Origin: a virus
DNA length: 64,000 bases
Direction: 5' to 3' (one strand)
Virus record (IMG/VR): IMGVR_UViG_3300025276_000026
Location: 33,369-97,368 of that record
Under the pieces are notes generated by a model that ran no database searches, had not been told where the DNA came from, and worked only from the letters and a program-made list of their open reading frames with translations. A program made the translations under genes and the position numbers. Below, piece after piece: positions 23,315-32,502 of the stretch. Position 1 is the first letter of the stretch, and each line of letters opens with the position of its first letter.

Positions 23315-25683
23315 TATGATATCTCCTTGATAAATTCATTTGTTAAAAATCTTGATGTAGTTTTTGCTCTCTGATTTCTTTTGAAAGCTGCCATGACTTT
23401 TGACTTCTTGGCATCGAACAATTCGTCGGACAGTTCGTCTGAACCTTCAGCCGATAACGATGAGGTTGCAGTCAAGAATAATTTTCCGTATCCGTGAGCC
23501 TCAACAACCAATCCGTTTTTTCTAATCTCCATCCAAAGAGCTCTGTCGTTATGGTAAACTGTATCTTTATGTTCTGTGTATTGCATGATGTCCATCATGT
23601 CTGCTTTCTTGTCTAGGCAGAAGTAACCAGTGACAGTAACGTTACAAGTTTTTGACAACCAAGACAAAAGGTTCTGAGTCTTTTTGAAGTCATTGCTGTA
23701 TCTTGCACTGTATCTGTTACTTCTCTGAATTTCTTGATAAGGAAATACTTTGTTATCGTAAGGGTCAATGATTTCTGTCATCTCATTCATATCCCAAGAA
23801 TCTATTCCTTGTGCTTTTGCCCAGTCGTATTTCTCATCTCTATCCCCATCATTAAGAAGTGGAGAAGAGTGTGAGTAACCATCTGTGATAACTGTTAAGA
23901 TTGACTTCTCGATACTGTATGCAGTGTTGAACTCAGGCAGTAACTTTCTCATTGCAACTAAACAATGGTTCAGAGGAGTGCCACCTAATCTGTAATTGAC
24001 AGGTCTGCAACCAGTGTTGAAGTGAACGTAGTACTCATTCTCGTCAAGTAGTAACTCAGAGTCATTGTAAAACTCATTATGTTTTGCAATAGTCTTCTCA
24101 GAACTTCTCCATCCAAACTTTCCTAGGAAGTGATTGTTCCAAAGAGCTGCAACGTTCTTCATCATCTTTGTATATTTTTTGTTGTTCATTTCGTTAGAGA
24201 ATATTTCTACAAGGTTTCCTGCGTCGGTACCGTAAGTGTATTCTTCTTCCGCTGCATATGCATCTGAGAACAAGTAGATTCTGTGAGGGATGTTAGTCGC
24301 TCTACAGAATTCTGAAAGGATAATTGTTTGTTCTAATAAGTCAGCACAACTGTTACCAATTGAACCACTCCAATCAAGTAAAACATTCACACCATGATTT
24401 TGTCCATCTGGCAAGTAAGTAACTCTTTTGAAAACGTCATCGACGATTTGATACTTTGCAAGTTTGTTCATGTCTAACTTTCCAGTTTTACCACTGAAAG
24501 CTTTAACACTTCTCATTGCAGTCTGTCTCATTTCAAATTCTTTTGCCATGTGCATAACAAGTTTCTTGTTCTTGTCTCTAAGTTTCTTAGAAGTGAACTC
24601 TGCTCTGTAATCTGATTTCGACTTGTTTTCTTTGACCCAAAAAGTATCCCAGTCAGCAAGAACTTTATCATGACCGATAACTAAATCAACATTTGATTTC
24701 TTTTTGAAAACTTCTCTTAAGTTTATTTGAGTTCTCCATGTTGGAGTGTCTTCTTGAAACATCTCTTCATTGTTATGTGCATTATGTTCAGTGATTGATT
24801 CCCTTGCTCCTTGAGCATCGTCGAAGTCTTCGGCAGTACCTTGACTACCCTCTTTACCACCAGTAGATTTTCTACCTTCTTCTTCTGACTCGTCATCGTC
24901 TTCATCGGTGTCATCTGAATCATCACCACCGTCACCGTACTCGGGTGCTTCTGGCAGGTTGTCTTCACTATCGTCTTCGTCTTCTTCTTCTGAGTCTGAA
25001 GTATCATCGTTCCACTCTTCAGAACCAGTTGACTCGTCACCTTCTTCTTGGTCTTCGTCGTCGTCTCCCTCGGAAGGAATGTAAGTCTGAGGAACTAATG
25101 CTTCGTCGTCTTCAGTTCTTGTCTCGTTTTCTTTAGACCACTCATAGATAGCAGTTGCACAAACCACAACGTCTTCCCAAGTCTGACAAGCTTCTGCCAT
25201 GTCTAGGAATACTTGTTCTTCTTTTGTTAGGTTGATTGTAATTCTTGAACCACACTTAGTAATAAGATTAATCTTATCAATTATTGAAAGTTCCTGTAAG
25301 TCTCTTTTTGCAATTCCGAAGAAGTCCTTTTCCATCAACTCATTGTATGCAGTGTAGAAAGATTTTCTTAGTCCTTGAAATTTTAGTTTGATTGCTTTCT
25401 CAATTCTGACATCCTCAACAACGTTAAGGTAACCTTTAAGAGTTTTGTTTTTAGTCAATGCATTATGAAGACCCTCGTAAGGTGTGTTCAATGCATGACC
25501 AACTTCGTGACCCATGAACAAGTCATAAAGTTCATTACTAATTCCTTCTTTGAAAGTAGGACAAGCAAGTATCCTATTCTTGACATCGAAGTATGCAGTA
25601 GGTATTGGTTTGTGAACAATAGTAATGTTCTCAGTCGCCATTAACTTTGCAAGTTGGTCTTTTTGGTTTCTAGTATTTGTCAT
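23314..25683 (-). CDS. VWA-domain protein with HEVGH motif (CobT-like partner)
   Basis: 789 aa. The N-terminal domain has MGHEVGHALN (H59, E60, H63), a gluzincin-like zinc motif. The middle (about 200-310) is a very acidic low-complexity linker (runs of D, E, S). The C-terminal half is a von Willebrand A domain with the MIDAS motif DWSGSIGNS and later TVITDGYS. This layout is that of CobT/VWA partners of MoxR ATPases. In marine phages it is often just called peptidase. The HExxH could be catalytic or structural. The Shine-Dalgarno GGAG is seen only for the gene downstream; its own start lies after the promoter at 25712. Confidence 0.85.
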   Translation of the reverse strand: MTNTRNQKDQLAKLMATENITIVHKPIPTAYFDVKNRILACPTFKEGISNELYDLFMGHEVGHALNTPYEGLHNALTKNKTLKGYLNVVEDVRIEKAIKLKFQGLRKSFYTAYNELMEKDFFGIAKRDLQELSIIDKINLITKCGSRITINLTKEEQVFLDMAEACQTWEDVVVCATAIYEWSKENETRTEDDEALVPQTYIPSEGDDDEDQEEGDESTGSEEWNDDTSDSEEEDEDDSEDNLPEAPEYGDGGDDSDDTDEDDDESEEEGRKSTGGKEGSQGTAEDFDDAQGARESITEHNAHNNEEMFQEDTPTWRTQINLREVFKKKSNVDLVIGHDKVLADWDTFWVKENKSKSDYRAEFTSKKLRDKNKKLVMHMAKEFEMRQTAMRSVKAFSGKTGKLDMNKLAKYQIVDDVFKRVTYLPDGQNHGVNVLLDWSGSIGNSCADLLEQTIILSEFCRATNIPHRIYLFSDAYAAEEEYTYGTDAGNLVEIFSNEMNNKKYTKMMKNVAALWNNHFLGKFGWRSSEKTIAKHNEFYNDSELLLDENEYYVHFNTGCRPVNYRLGGTPLNHCLVAMRKLLPEFNTAYSIEKSILTVITDGYSHSSPLLNDGDRDEKYDWAKAQGIDSWDMNEMTEIIDPYDNKVFPYQEIQRSNRYSARYSNDFKKTQNLLSWLSKTCNVTVTGYFCLDKKADMMDIMQYTEHKDTVYHNDRALWMEIRKNGLVVEAHGYGKLFLTATSSLSAEGSDELSDELFDAKKSKVMAAFKRNQRAKTTSRFLTNEFIKEIS

Positions 25684-25711
25684 AATTAATTTGTTTCCCG
25701 ATTCAGACTAT

Positions 25712-25741
25712 AGTATATCAAAATAGCTGATGCATTGTCAA
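25712..25741 (-). promoter_or_regulatory. Early promoter for the VWA operon
   Basis: The minus strand reads TTGACA (25736-25741), 18 bases, TATACT (25712-25717). Confidence 0.75.
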
Positions 25742-25744
25742 GGC

Positions 25745-25927
25745 TTAGATTGTAATAAATTTTCGTCTTGATTTTGAGAATTGTTTCATTGGAGACTTGA
25801 AGATGATTTCTTCAGTGGTTCCTTGTTTGATATAACCAACTAACTGTAAAGCTTTGTTTACTATGTAAGTGTGGTTCTTGCATGGGTATTCACCCCAATC
25901 TGTAATCTCTTTTAAATAAGTATTCAT
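25745..25927 (-). CDS. Small hypothetical protein, 60 aa
   Basis: It begins MNTYLKEITDWGEYPCKNHT and ends basic (KSPMKQFSKSRRKFITI). Its ATG overlaps the preceding stop (TAATG). It is part of a row of four coupled short genes (25745-26512) behind one early promoter, the usual setting of host-takeover genes. Not recognised. Confidence 0.6.
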   Translation of the reverse strand: MNTYLKEITDWGEYPCKNHTYIVNKALQLVGYIKQGTTEEIIFKSPMKQFSKSRRKFITI

Positions 25928-26091
25928 TATACAGTATCCAAATGTGTTCTAAGTTGATTGAAATATACCTTTCCAATATTTGGATAATTCATAACCTGTC
26001 TATAGTGTTGAACAATATTTTCCTTAGTAAGTTTGACACCAAGGTCACTTTCAATCCAAGACAATACTATTAAGAATTTTTGATGTTTCAT
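25927..26091 (-). CDS. Small hypothetical protein, 54 aa
   Basis: A short frame reading MKHQKFLIVLSWIESDLGVK, then LTKENIVQHYRQVMN and a C-terminal YFNQLRTHLDTV. Predicted helical. It is joined to both neighbours by TAATG overlaps, which leaves no gap in the cluster and supports translation. Not recognised. Confidence 0.55.
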   Translation of the reverse strand: MKHQKFLIVLSWIESDLGVKLTKENIVQHYRQVMNYPNIGKVYFNQLRTHLDTV

Positions 26092-26387
26092 TATGCAGCG
26101 ACCTTTAAGTAGGTAGTGTATGATTCGTAGTGACCACTTGTTCCGATTGCAGAGTTGTCACATCCTCTTCCGTCTGTCCACATTTCTAACTCGATGTTAT
26201 CATATGAAGTTGAAGGGATTAACACTTTAGGATATTTTTGTTTAAGGTTCCAATCATACTCGTGGTTGATTGATGTAATCTTGACGACTAGATGGTCGTC
26301 ATGAATTTCTTTGAGGTAACCATTGTAGTAGTCACCGTTCTGTTTCCACTGTACTTGTTCGTACTCTTCTAACCACTCATCCCACAT
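26091..26387 (-). CDS. Small hypothetical protein, 98 aa
   Basis: The start MWDEWLEEYEQVQWKQNGDY at 26387 overlaps the preceding stop (TAATG); the longer upstream frame runs through another gene. The protein looks like a small beta barrel (YYNGYLKEIHDDHLVVKITS, Tudor- or SH3-like spacing), then ELEMWTDGRGCDN. Function unknown. Confidence 0.6.
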   Translation of the reverse strand: MWDEWLEEYEQVQWKQNGDYYNGYLKEIHDDHLVVKITSINHEYDWNLKQKYPKVLIPSTSYDNIELEMWTDGRGCDNSAIGTSGHYESYTTYLKVAA

Positions 26388-26512
26388 TATGACTGACTCC
26401 TTAAAAGTGCAGTTGCATATTCCGTCATGGAAACACCCTCGGCACCAGTGTACTTTGATAACTTGCTGATGTTTACAGCAGTAAGTTTCATACAGATTTC
26501 TTGAATAGTCAT
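26387..26512 (-). CDS. Small hypothetical protein, 41 aa
   Basis: First gene after the early promoter at 26546. It starts MTIQEICMKLTAVNISKLSK with a good Shine-Dalgarno (AGAGGAAC). Predicted helical; YTGAEGVSMTEYATALL suggests a short helix-turn-helix, weakly. Size and place suggest an early takeover protein. Confidence 0.55.
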   Translation of the reverse strand: MTIQEICMKLTAVNISKLSKYTGAEGVSMTEYATALLRSQS

Positions 26513-26545
26513 ATTTGTTCCTCTTTGATTTTTCATTATATACAT

Positions 26546-26575
26546 AGTATAACAAAAAGCCAGAGGCATCGTCAA
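26546..26575 (-). promoter_or_regulatory. Early promoter, repeat copy
   Basis: The minus strand reads TTGACG (26570-26575), 18 bases, TATACT (26546-26551). From the end of the spacer through 13 bases after the -10 box, 32 bases are identical to the plus-strand promoter at 38260. Confidence 0.8.
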
Positions 26576-26582
26576 GGCATGA

Positions 26583-27251
26583 TTAGCGAAGGATGTGGGA
26601 GTTTCTTTCTCGGATTTGGTGTTGGTTTTCGTCTAGGTTTAGACGTTCGTCGACTAGGATTCTGTCCTCGATATCTGTGAACCACATTGAAATGGTGTGT
26701 CTCGAGCCCCTTCTCACAGTTTGTACGCCATGTTCAAGGTATAGACCTTGGAATAGAAGACCCCCAGCGGTCTCTATGGGATGCTCATGGCCTATTGGGA
26801 AGGTGTCACTGGGTGGAAAATAAGTTGTTCCACCACGGAAATTGTCGTTTAAATAAAGGATGCACGTCCATTCTCTAGAGTTTCCTTTCTCGGGAACTGC
26901 ATTTTCATTAATCTCTGAATTAGAATAGGTATCGTAGTGTGGTTTTTGTACTCCACCAATTTCCCATTCGTTAAGTGCAATCATTTCGGGATAGAAATGT
27001 TGTCCTGTTTCTTTGTATATTTCGGATGTACATTGCTGAGCTGCACGTCTAATACAATCACGAACCCATGGGGTTTTTATGTGAACGTAATCAATAGCAC
27101 GGTAATCTGTACCGTCACCAATTGTTCTTAGATGTTTATGCTTTAGATGATACGTTATCAGACTCTTGCAGTCTTGTGGACTCAACATGTTCTGAAGACT
27201 TATCGGCTGATACACTTTGGATGTATTTGGCAAGTGCTTGTCGTTTCTCAT
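26583..27251 (-). CDS. 2OG-Fe(II) oxygenase, prolyl-4-hydroxylase-like
   Basis: 222 aa. Iron ligands H105 and D107 (KPHYDTYS), distal H174 (LEHGVQTV) and R184 for 2-oxoglutarate (RRGSRHTISMWF). The GGxTYFPP segment is typical of P4H catalytic domains. It may hydroxylate a host or phage protein. The frame overlaps the deformylase gene by 116 bases if it starts at 27251; an alternative ATG at 27188 reduces this to 53. Not adjacent to the TET-like enzyme, so probably a separate role. Confidence 0.82.
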   Translation of the reverse strand: MRNDKHLPNTSKVYQPISLQNMLSPQDCKSLITYHLKHKHLRTIGDGTDYRAIDYVHIKTPWVRDCIRRAAQQCTSEIYKETGQHFYPEMIALNEWEIGGVQKPHYDTYSNSEINENAVPEKGNSREWTCILYLNDNFRGGTTYFPPSDTFPIGHEHPIETAGGLLFQGLYLEHGVQTVRRGSRHTISMWFTDIEDRILVDERLNLDENQHQIRERNSHILR

Positions 27252-27750
27252 ACTCTATTCTCTTAGCTTTTTCTTTAGGTCGTGATTTCAATGCACGGTC
27301 TAGTTTCAATTTTGAAGCACGTTGTAAAAAGATGATACCATTAAGATGGTCAACTTCATGTTGAACACATCTTGATGCGAGTCCATCTAGACTTATAACT
27401 ATTTCTTCACCTTGTGCAGTCTGATATTTTAGTTCTATCATCTTTGCACGTTTAATCATAAGGTACATATCGGGGAACGATAAGCAACCTTCTTTCATCA
27501 AATCTGTTTCTTGGGATATCTTTGTTATCTCGGGATTAAAGAAACATACATTTCCTTGGTCTTGAGATTTCATTACAAAGACTCTTGCATCCAGTCCTAC
27601 TTGGTTTGCACTCAAACCTATTCCACCGAATCTACCCATTGCATCTGACAATGCTTTTTCTATTTCTTCTGCATCCGTTCTTTTTTCAAAGTCGAAAGTT
27701 TGTGGTGGGGTTCTTAAAACCTTTGAGGCTTCTTCTATCAATTGATACAT
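27136..27750 (-). CDS. def: Peptide deformylase
   Basis: 204 aa metalloenzyme that removes the formyl group from nascent proteins. All three motifs are present: GIGLSANQ (43-50), EGCLSFP with metal ligand C89, and QHEVDHLNG with H131, E132 and H135. The C-terminal 50 residues are extra and charged. Deformylase is common in marine phages, where it is thought to keep phage protein maturation going in the infected cell. Confidence 0.94.
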   Translation of the reverse strand: MYQLIEEASKVLRTPPQTFDFEKRTDAEEIEKALSDAMGRFGGIGLSANQVGLDARVFVMKSQDQGNVCFFNPEITKISQETDLMKEGCLSFPDMYLMIKRAKMIELKYQTAQGEEIVISLDGLASRCVQHEVDHLNGIIFLQRASKLKLDRALKSRPKEKAKRIEYEKRQALAKYIQSVSADKSSEHVESTRLQESDNVSSKA

Positions 27751-27752
27751 AT

Positions 27753-29096
27753 TTATTTCTTAAGTAGACCGTTATATTTAACGGCAAGGTTATAATATTG
27801 CCCGAGTTTCTTAAGTCCAGCATGTCCTGCCTTGTTAGTCCTCACTGACATCTGCATGGTATACGTTGTATCTTTCGATGCAAGATGTATAAACCAATTT
27901 TGTTTTGATGATTTAGAAGCTTCTGCTTTAATGAACTTAACTACTGGTAAAAATACTCCGAGTTCATCATCATCTGTAACCTGCTCATACGTGGAACCAA
28001 TTCCTTTAATAACTTTGGTTGGAACGCCTGGGGCTTCACGTAAAATTTCTTTCTTTATATAGTCAAATGATTTGCCACCTTGTTTCCCATTCTTATTGAA
28101 TAGGTCTATCAGTGATTGACGGACTATCTCTAGTACTTGATTGTAGTACTCTTCATATTGTTTGTTGTTATTTTTATCTAAGTCCTTTAGAACTTGTTGT
28201 GTAGTCTTTCTATCTTTACTATCATACGTTGCAGAAGAAGGCATACCTTCAATCTTTGAGTATACTTTCTTATGTAAGTCTAGTGATAGTTTCTTAACAT
28301 CTTTACCACTTGAAAATGCTTGGAATACTGGATTCACATATGTGTTAAGTTTTGGTTCTGAAGTTTTCTTACCACCTGCTTTAAGAGAGGTTCCTAAGAG
28401 AGCTCCATCTGTAAATTGTAAAAAGATATCGCCTGGATGTTTGGGTGGGACTCCAGCTGGTTTTGCACGGTACCCCCAAAAGACACTCTTGATTGATTTT
28501 TCTTTCATCTCATCATAGATATACTTTGTAATACCTATTGCATTCTCAACCTTCTCTGTAAACTTGGATGACTCTTCTGCTTGTGCAATGAAATCTTTTG
28601 CTGATTGTTTGTCTGAAGCACCAACACATTTTAACTTGTCAACGTCCTGTGTAAGTATCCACTCATAGAATGATGGTACCGACTTAGGTTTGTAACGTTT
28701 TTCCCATGCAATGCAAGGGAAGAGTTCTGTGATACTTGAATTCAGTGTTGTCTCATTCATGCCACCACTCTTGGGTTTAAACATGATGATTGCACGGTCT
28801 CCATTCAATGATGGGATAAAGATAGGGTCAAAACTTGATAGAGAACTTCCTTTAACTTCTGCAGTAATATCTGCATTCCTTAATTTCTTTTCCATCTCAT
28901 CTCTATCAGCATCTCTGTCCTGTGTCTTAACAACAAAAACTGTAGTCTTAGTATTAGATTTCTTATGCTTCTCAATCGTCAACCCATCTATTACTTCCGA
29001 AGGTAGGTCATTGACTTCTAATGCTTCGTCGAGTGAAGGAATATCTAGTCTGATATCCTCAAGTTTGGGGTCGAGTAATTCGTTGAATGATTTCAT
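27753..29096 (-). CDS. Conserved phage protein of unknown function, 447 aa
   Basis: Not recognised with certainty. The middle has GDIFLQFTDGALLGTSLKAG followed by SEPKLNTYVNPVFQAF; a D-x(12-14)-S-L-K pattern of this type can mark a PD-(D/E)xK nuclease core, but the match is weak. The N-terminus (MKSFNELLDPKLEDIRLDIP) is acidic. It lies between gp46 and deformylase. A GATAAATA box sits exactly 5 bases before the ATG with no near Shine-Dalgarno, so it is likely a late gene and could be a virion protein. Confidence 0.7.
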   Translation of the reverse strand: MKSFNELLDPKLEDIRLDIPSLDEALEVNDLPSEVIDGLTIEKHKKSNTKTTVFVVKTQDRDADRDEMEKKLRNADITAEVKGSSLSSFDPIFIPSLNGDRAIIMFKPKSGGMNETTLNSSITELFPCIAWEKRYKPKSVPSFYEWILTQDVDKLKCVGASDKQSAKDFIAQAEESSKFTEKVENAIGITKYIYDEMKEKSIKSVFWGYRAKPAGVPPKHPGDIFLQFTDGALLGTSLKAGGKKTSEPKLNTYVNPVFQAFSSGKDVKKLSLDLHKKVYSKIEGMPSSATYDSKDRKTTQQVLKDLDKNNNKQYEEYYNQVLEIVRQSLIDLFNKNGKQGGKSFDYIKKEILREAPGVPTKVIKGIGSTYEQVTDDDELGVFLPVVKFIKAEASKSSKQNWFIHLASKDTTYTMQMSVRTNKAGHAGLKKLGQYYNLAVKYNGLLKK

Positions 29097-29101
29097 AATA
29101 C

Positions 29102-29109
29102 TATTTATC
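29102..29109 (-). promoter_or_regulatory. Late-type promoter box before the 447 aa gene
   Basis: The minus strand reads GATAAATA, 5 bases, ATG at 29096. It lies directly after the gp46 stop codon. Confidence 0.5.
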
Positions 29110-30825
29110 CTATTCTGCTAGTCTAGAGAAGTTTTTGTACTTCTCAAATCTTAACACATTACTGAACTTATCATATAATGTATCTCCTTTATGACTAATG
29201 ATAAATGCATTTACTCCATCTGTCAAGGTGTTTAACAGCTTTAAAAATTCATCTGTACCTGTAACGTCTAGAGATGAGTCAAATACTTCATCTAAAATAA
29301 GTAGATTAGTGTTCACACTGTTCTTCATTCTTGCAACACTTCTCCATGTGAATAGTAGTGCAAGGTCGATTCTCATCTTCTCACCTTGAGAAAAGTTTTC
29401 GTATTTGAATACGTCACGGAATCTTGATTTAATTGTTTCATCGAATGATTCGTCCAATTCAAACCCAACATAGAACTCAAGTTGTGCTAGATACTTATTA
29501 ATAAGCTTGTTCATGATAGGAACGTACTGTTTAATAATCTTCTCTTTAACACCTTGGTCTCTGAGAAGCATGGTTGCAATCTCATAGTAATGTGTTTTGT
29601 CTATTAAGGATTTGTTTTTGGTGTGTAGGATATCTAATTGGTCTTCACCTTCAGTAATTCTTTCATGTACGTCTGAACCACCAGTGGTCTCTACCTTTAA
29701 GGTTTCTATCTCTTCACTAATCTTTTGAATGTACTTTTGATTAGATAGAATTTCAGTTTGATGTAACCCTACTTGTCTTTGTATTTGGTCGATGCCGTGT
29801 TGGATGTCACAGATTTCAATGATACGGTTTGAACAATTCCATAATCCTTCTTCAATCTGTTTGAGCGCAGAAGCAATCTCCGTTGCCTTCGTACTCTTTG
29901 ATTTGAGATGTTCTTTCTTATGTTCCTCATCTAACCCCTGTTTGCATGTTGGACATTCGTCGTTCTCTTCATAAAACTCAACTTCTTTCAATGCTTTATT
30001 ACGTGCATTCGTGAGTTGCTTTTCCACATCTTGTAAGTCTTTCAACTTCTTATTGATGGAATCTCTATCAGAAATTGTCAACTGAATAGTATTAATTTCT
30101 GTGGTATTACTATCTATGACTTCTAAAAGCTCACCGATATTTTTATTGGTATCAATAATGGTTTCTTGGAACTGGGTAATCTTTTGCATTCTATTCTCAG
30201 TCATCACTTTAACTTGTTCGTTTAAGCCACTGAGTCTTTCTTCTAGAATTTCAACTTGATGTTGGGTATCCTTCAAGTCAATTTGATGAGCAGCTTTCTT
30301 CTTACGAAGTAGTTGCATCATGGTTGTAAAGATGTTTATATCAAGTAAGTCTTCTACCAGTTTCCTTCTATCCTTTGCTCTCAATTGCATAAAGGGTGTG
30401 AAGTTGGCAGAACCTAGGATTGCAACCTGTGTAAATGAGCGATAAGACATCTTTAGAATGTTACGTTCTAGATGGTCTTGGTAGTCTCTTACTGTTGCAT
30501 CTTGGTTTACAAATACGTCATCGACATACAGTTCAAAGATGTTTGGTTTGATACCACGGATTATTTTGTATTCTCTTTTACCAATATAAAAGAACACCTC
30601 AACGACCATAGCTTTCTCGTTGATACTATTAATGAGTAGTTCTTTTTTTAGATTTCTAAATCCACGTCCATACAATCCGAAACATAATGCATCTAATAGT
30701 GTGGACTTACCAGCACCATTCTCTCCTAAGATAAGGGTAGTTTGATGTGAGTCTAATTGTATTTCAGTAAATTTATTACCCGATGAAAGTAAGTTCTTCC
30801 ATCGTACTTTTGTAAAATTTATCAT
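29110..30825 (-). CDS. 46: Recombination endonuclease subunit gp46 (Rad50/SbcC-like)
   Basis: 571 aa SMC-like ATPase. Walker A GENGAGKSTLLDAL, long coiled coils, zinc hook CPTCKQ near the middle, signature FSQGEKMRIDLAL, Walker B LLILDEVFDSSLD and a His switch (SHKGD). With gp47 it resects double-strand breaks for recombination-dependent replication and degrades host DNA. It overlaps gp47 by 4 bases. Confidence 0.96.
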   Translation of the reverse strand: MINFTKVRWKNLLSSGNKFTEIQLDSHQTTLILGENGAGKSTLLDALCFGLYGRGFRNLKKELLINSINEKAMVVEVFFYIGKREYKIIRGIKPNIFELYVDDVFVNQDATVRDYQDHLERNILKMSYRSFTQVAILGSANFTPFMQLRAKDRRKLVEDLLDINIFTTMMQLLRKKKAAHQIDLKDTQHQVEILEERLSGLNEQVKVMTENRMQKITQFQETIIDTNKNIGELLEVIDSNTTEINTIQLTISDRDSINKKLKDLQDVEKQLTNARNKALKEVEFYEENDECPTCKQGLDEEHKKEHLKSKSTKATEIASALKQIEEGLWNCSNRIIEICDIQHGIDQIQRQVGLHQTEILSNQKYIQKISEEIETLKVETTGGSDVHERITEGEDQLDILHTKNKSLIDKTHYYEIATMLLRDQGVKEKIIKQYVPIMNKLINKYLAQLEFYVGFELDESFDETIKSRFRDVFKYENFSQGEKMRIDLALLFTWRSVARMKNSVNTNLLILDEVFDSSLDVTGTDEFLKLLNTLTDGVNAFIISHKGDTLYDKFSNVLRFEKYKNFSRLAE

Positions 30826-31892
30826 AGGTAAGTGTGTTCATCCAATGCTTCATTATATAAGGTCTTCATAATCTCGTCGAGCTTCTCTTTCTTACCTTGT
30901 ATTTCTAACCCATCAACATACTTGGATAATATGGTTAGGGTATCGTCGACACCTTCGATTTCATCATCGTCAAAGAAATCCATGTGTTTGTTATCATCTA
31001 CAACTGCAACATGTATCGGGTTAGATGCATGTACCTTGTCTAGGTATGAGTCAAACCAATAAGGATTGTCTTTATTAACAACAATAACCTTTACAAATTT
31101 ACCCTCAAATCTTGAGTAGTCAATATCGTTTAAGGCTTCGAACGTTTCTATCTTACCATCATCATAGTATCCCTTCTCGAACATAGTTAAAGGGTTGTGT
31201 ACTGGTGTAAGTTCTTTTGTTTCTGTATCAAAAATGTGGAAGTACTTCTTGTCATTATAATCTGACCAAGTGAATTCCATTTGTGAACCTAAGTATCTGC
31301 AGTTCTTTACTTCTGATTTGTGATGGAAGTGACCACTGTATACCTGTTCAAACCTCTTGAGGTAGGATATGTCGAGTCCGTGTTGACACGTCATGTTAGG
31401 TAATAGTAATGCACCTTCTATCTCGAAATGTCCCATACAGTGTGTAGCAGCTGCCGTCTGCATGAATTCTACCATGTCTGCATAGTTATCATTGTTAATC
31501 CATGGGACTAATGCAATTGGGAAGTCATCGTAATCCTTTACAATAGGGTCGGCGTATACGGTAATATTAGGTTGATTGTAAAGAAGTAACTCGGGTGAGT
31601 TAACATCATTTGTGTTCTTATAATATGTATCATGGTTACCTAGAATCAAGTCCATCTTGATTCCCCTTTCGTTAAGTGGGTTTACAAAGTGTTCGATGTT
31701 TGCTTTCATCGATGCAAAGTTTACATACTTACGTCTATCAAAGTAATCACCCATGTGGATAATCTGTTTGATATTATGTTCGTCTAGATATGGGAAGAAA
31801 ACTTCTTCATAAAAACGTCCTTGGTACTTGGACATCTCAACCATGTCTGAACGGACACCACAATGGGTGTCATTTAGAATAGCTATTTTCAT
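30822..31892 (-). CDS. 47: Recombination endonuclease subunit gp47 (Mre11/SbcD-like)
   Basis: 356 aa calcineurin-type phosphoesterase. Metal-binding motifs in order: NDTHCG, GDYFDRRK, GNHDTYY and GHFHHKSE. It forms the nuclease of the gp46/47 complex. It overlaps gp55 upstream by 4 bases, so sigma factor and nuclease share a transcript. Confidence 0.96.
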   Translation of the reverse strand: MKIAILNDTHCGVRSDMVEMSKYQGRFYEEVFFPYLDEHNIKQIIHMGDYFDRRKYVNFASMKANIEHFVNPLNERGIKMDLILGNHDTYYKNTNDVNSPELLLYNQPNITVYADPIVKDYDDFPIALVPWINNDNYADMVEFMQTAAATHCMGHFEIEGALLLPNMTCQHGLDISYLKRFEQVYSGHFHHKSEVKNCRYLGSQMEFTWSDYNDKKYFHIFDTETKELTPVHNPLTMFEKGYYDDGKIETFEALNDIDYSRFEGKFVKVIVVNKDNPYWFDSYLDKVHASNPIHVAVVDDNKHMDFFDDDEIEGVDDTLTILSKYVDGLEIQGKKEKLDEIMKTLYNEALDEHTYL

Positions 31893-32455
31893 TCAGTCGG
31901 TTCTTCGAATTTTTCTAGTGACTTTTTCTCTTTTGCTTTTTTGGATTTTGATTTACGTGGTTCATACTCAACACGGTTCATATTCTCTTGCATCCATTCA
32001 ACGTTTGAGTTTGTAAGGGTGGGGTCATGTTGACCATCGATAGTAGAGAATGAATCCATAGTAAGGGATGATTCCATAATTTGTTTCTGTTTAATATAGA
32101 CCTGCTTCTTTTCCTTCTGAATCCTTCTCAAGAAAGCGTAGTAACAAATCTGAGTAACATATGCAAATGCATTACTTGATTTTTCAACGTTGAAGTTACC
32201 GATGTATTGAATACAATTTTCGATTGCATCACAAATCATTTCGTCACGGTAAGTATAGTTGATGAAATTTGGTCGAGTGGATAATCGGGTTGCAATCTTA
32301 TAGATGCACTCACCAATGTATTCAGTCATACGTGGTTTGATGTTTCCTTCGAGAAGTTCTGCCTTTACCAAATTATTATACTCTGCAACAGCAGCTGTAA
32401 ACTCTTTGTTATTGACGTAATGTTCTGCTTTCTTTGGGTCTTTTTTAGTAGTCAT
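31889..32455 (-). CDS. 55: Late-transcription sigma factor gp55
   Basis: 188 aa divergent sigma factor. It matches T4 gp55: YVNNKEFTAAVAEYNN, RMTEYIGECIYKIATRLSTR, FINYTYRDEMICDAIENCIQ, YIGNFNVEKSSNAFAYVTQ, YAFLRRIQKEKKQV. It redirects host RNA polymerase to TATAAATA boxes, many of which are visible here. The C-terminal Lys-rich tail differs from T4. TATAAT ends 6 bases before its ATG with no Shine-Dalgarno. Confidence 0.92.
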   Translation of the reverse strand: MTTKKDPKKAEHYVNNKEFTAAVAEYNNLVKAELLEGNIKPRMTEYIGECIYKIATRLSTRPNFINYTYRDEMICDAIENCIQYIGNFNVEKSSNAFAYVTQICYYAFLRRIQKEKKQVYIKQKQIMESSLTMDSFSTIDGQHDPTLTNSNVEWMQENMNRVEYEPRKSKSKKAKEKKSLEKFEEPTE

Positions 32456-32461
32456 GTATAC

Positions 32462-32489
32462 ATTATACCTGTTTTAACTGGTATTGTAA
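32462..32489 (-). promoter_or_regulatory. Early/middle promoter for gp55
   Basis: The minus strand reads TTACAA (32484-32489), 16 bases, TATAAT (32462-32467), 6 bases, ATG of gp55. Confidence 0.55.
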
Positions 32490-32502
32490 GTGGCTTTCTC
32501 AA

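Noticed and set aside
26387-26575. Longer N-termini (starting inside promoters) for the genes at 26387, 38299, 22969 and 10160
   Set aside because: The added codons translate the -35/-10 region; internal ATGs have Shine-Dalgarno or family-matching starts.
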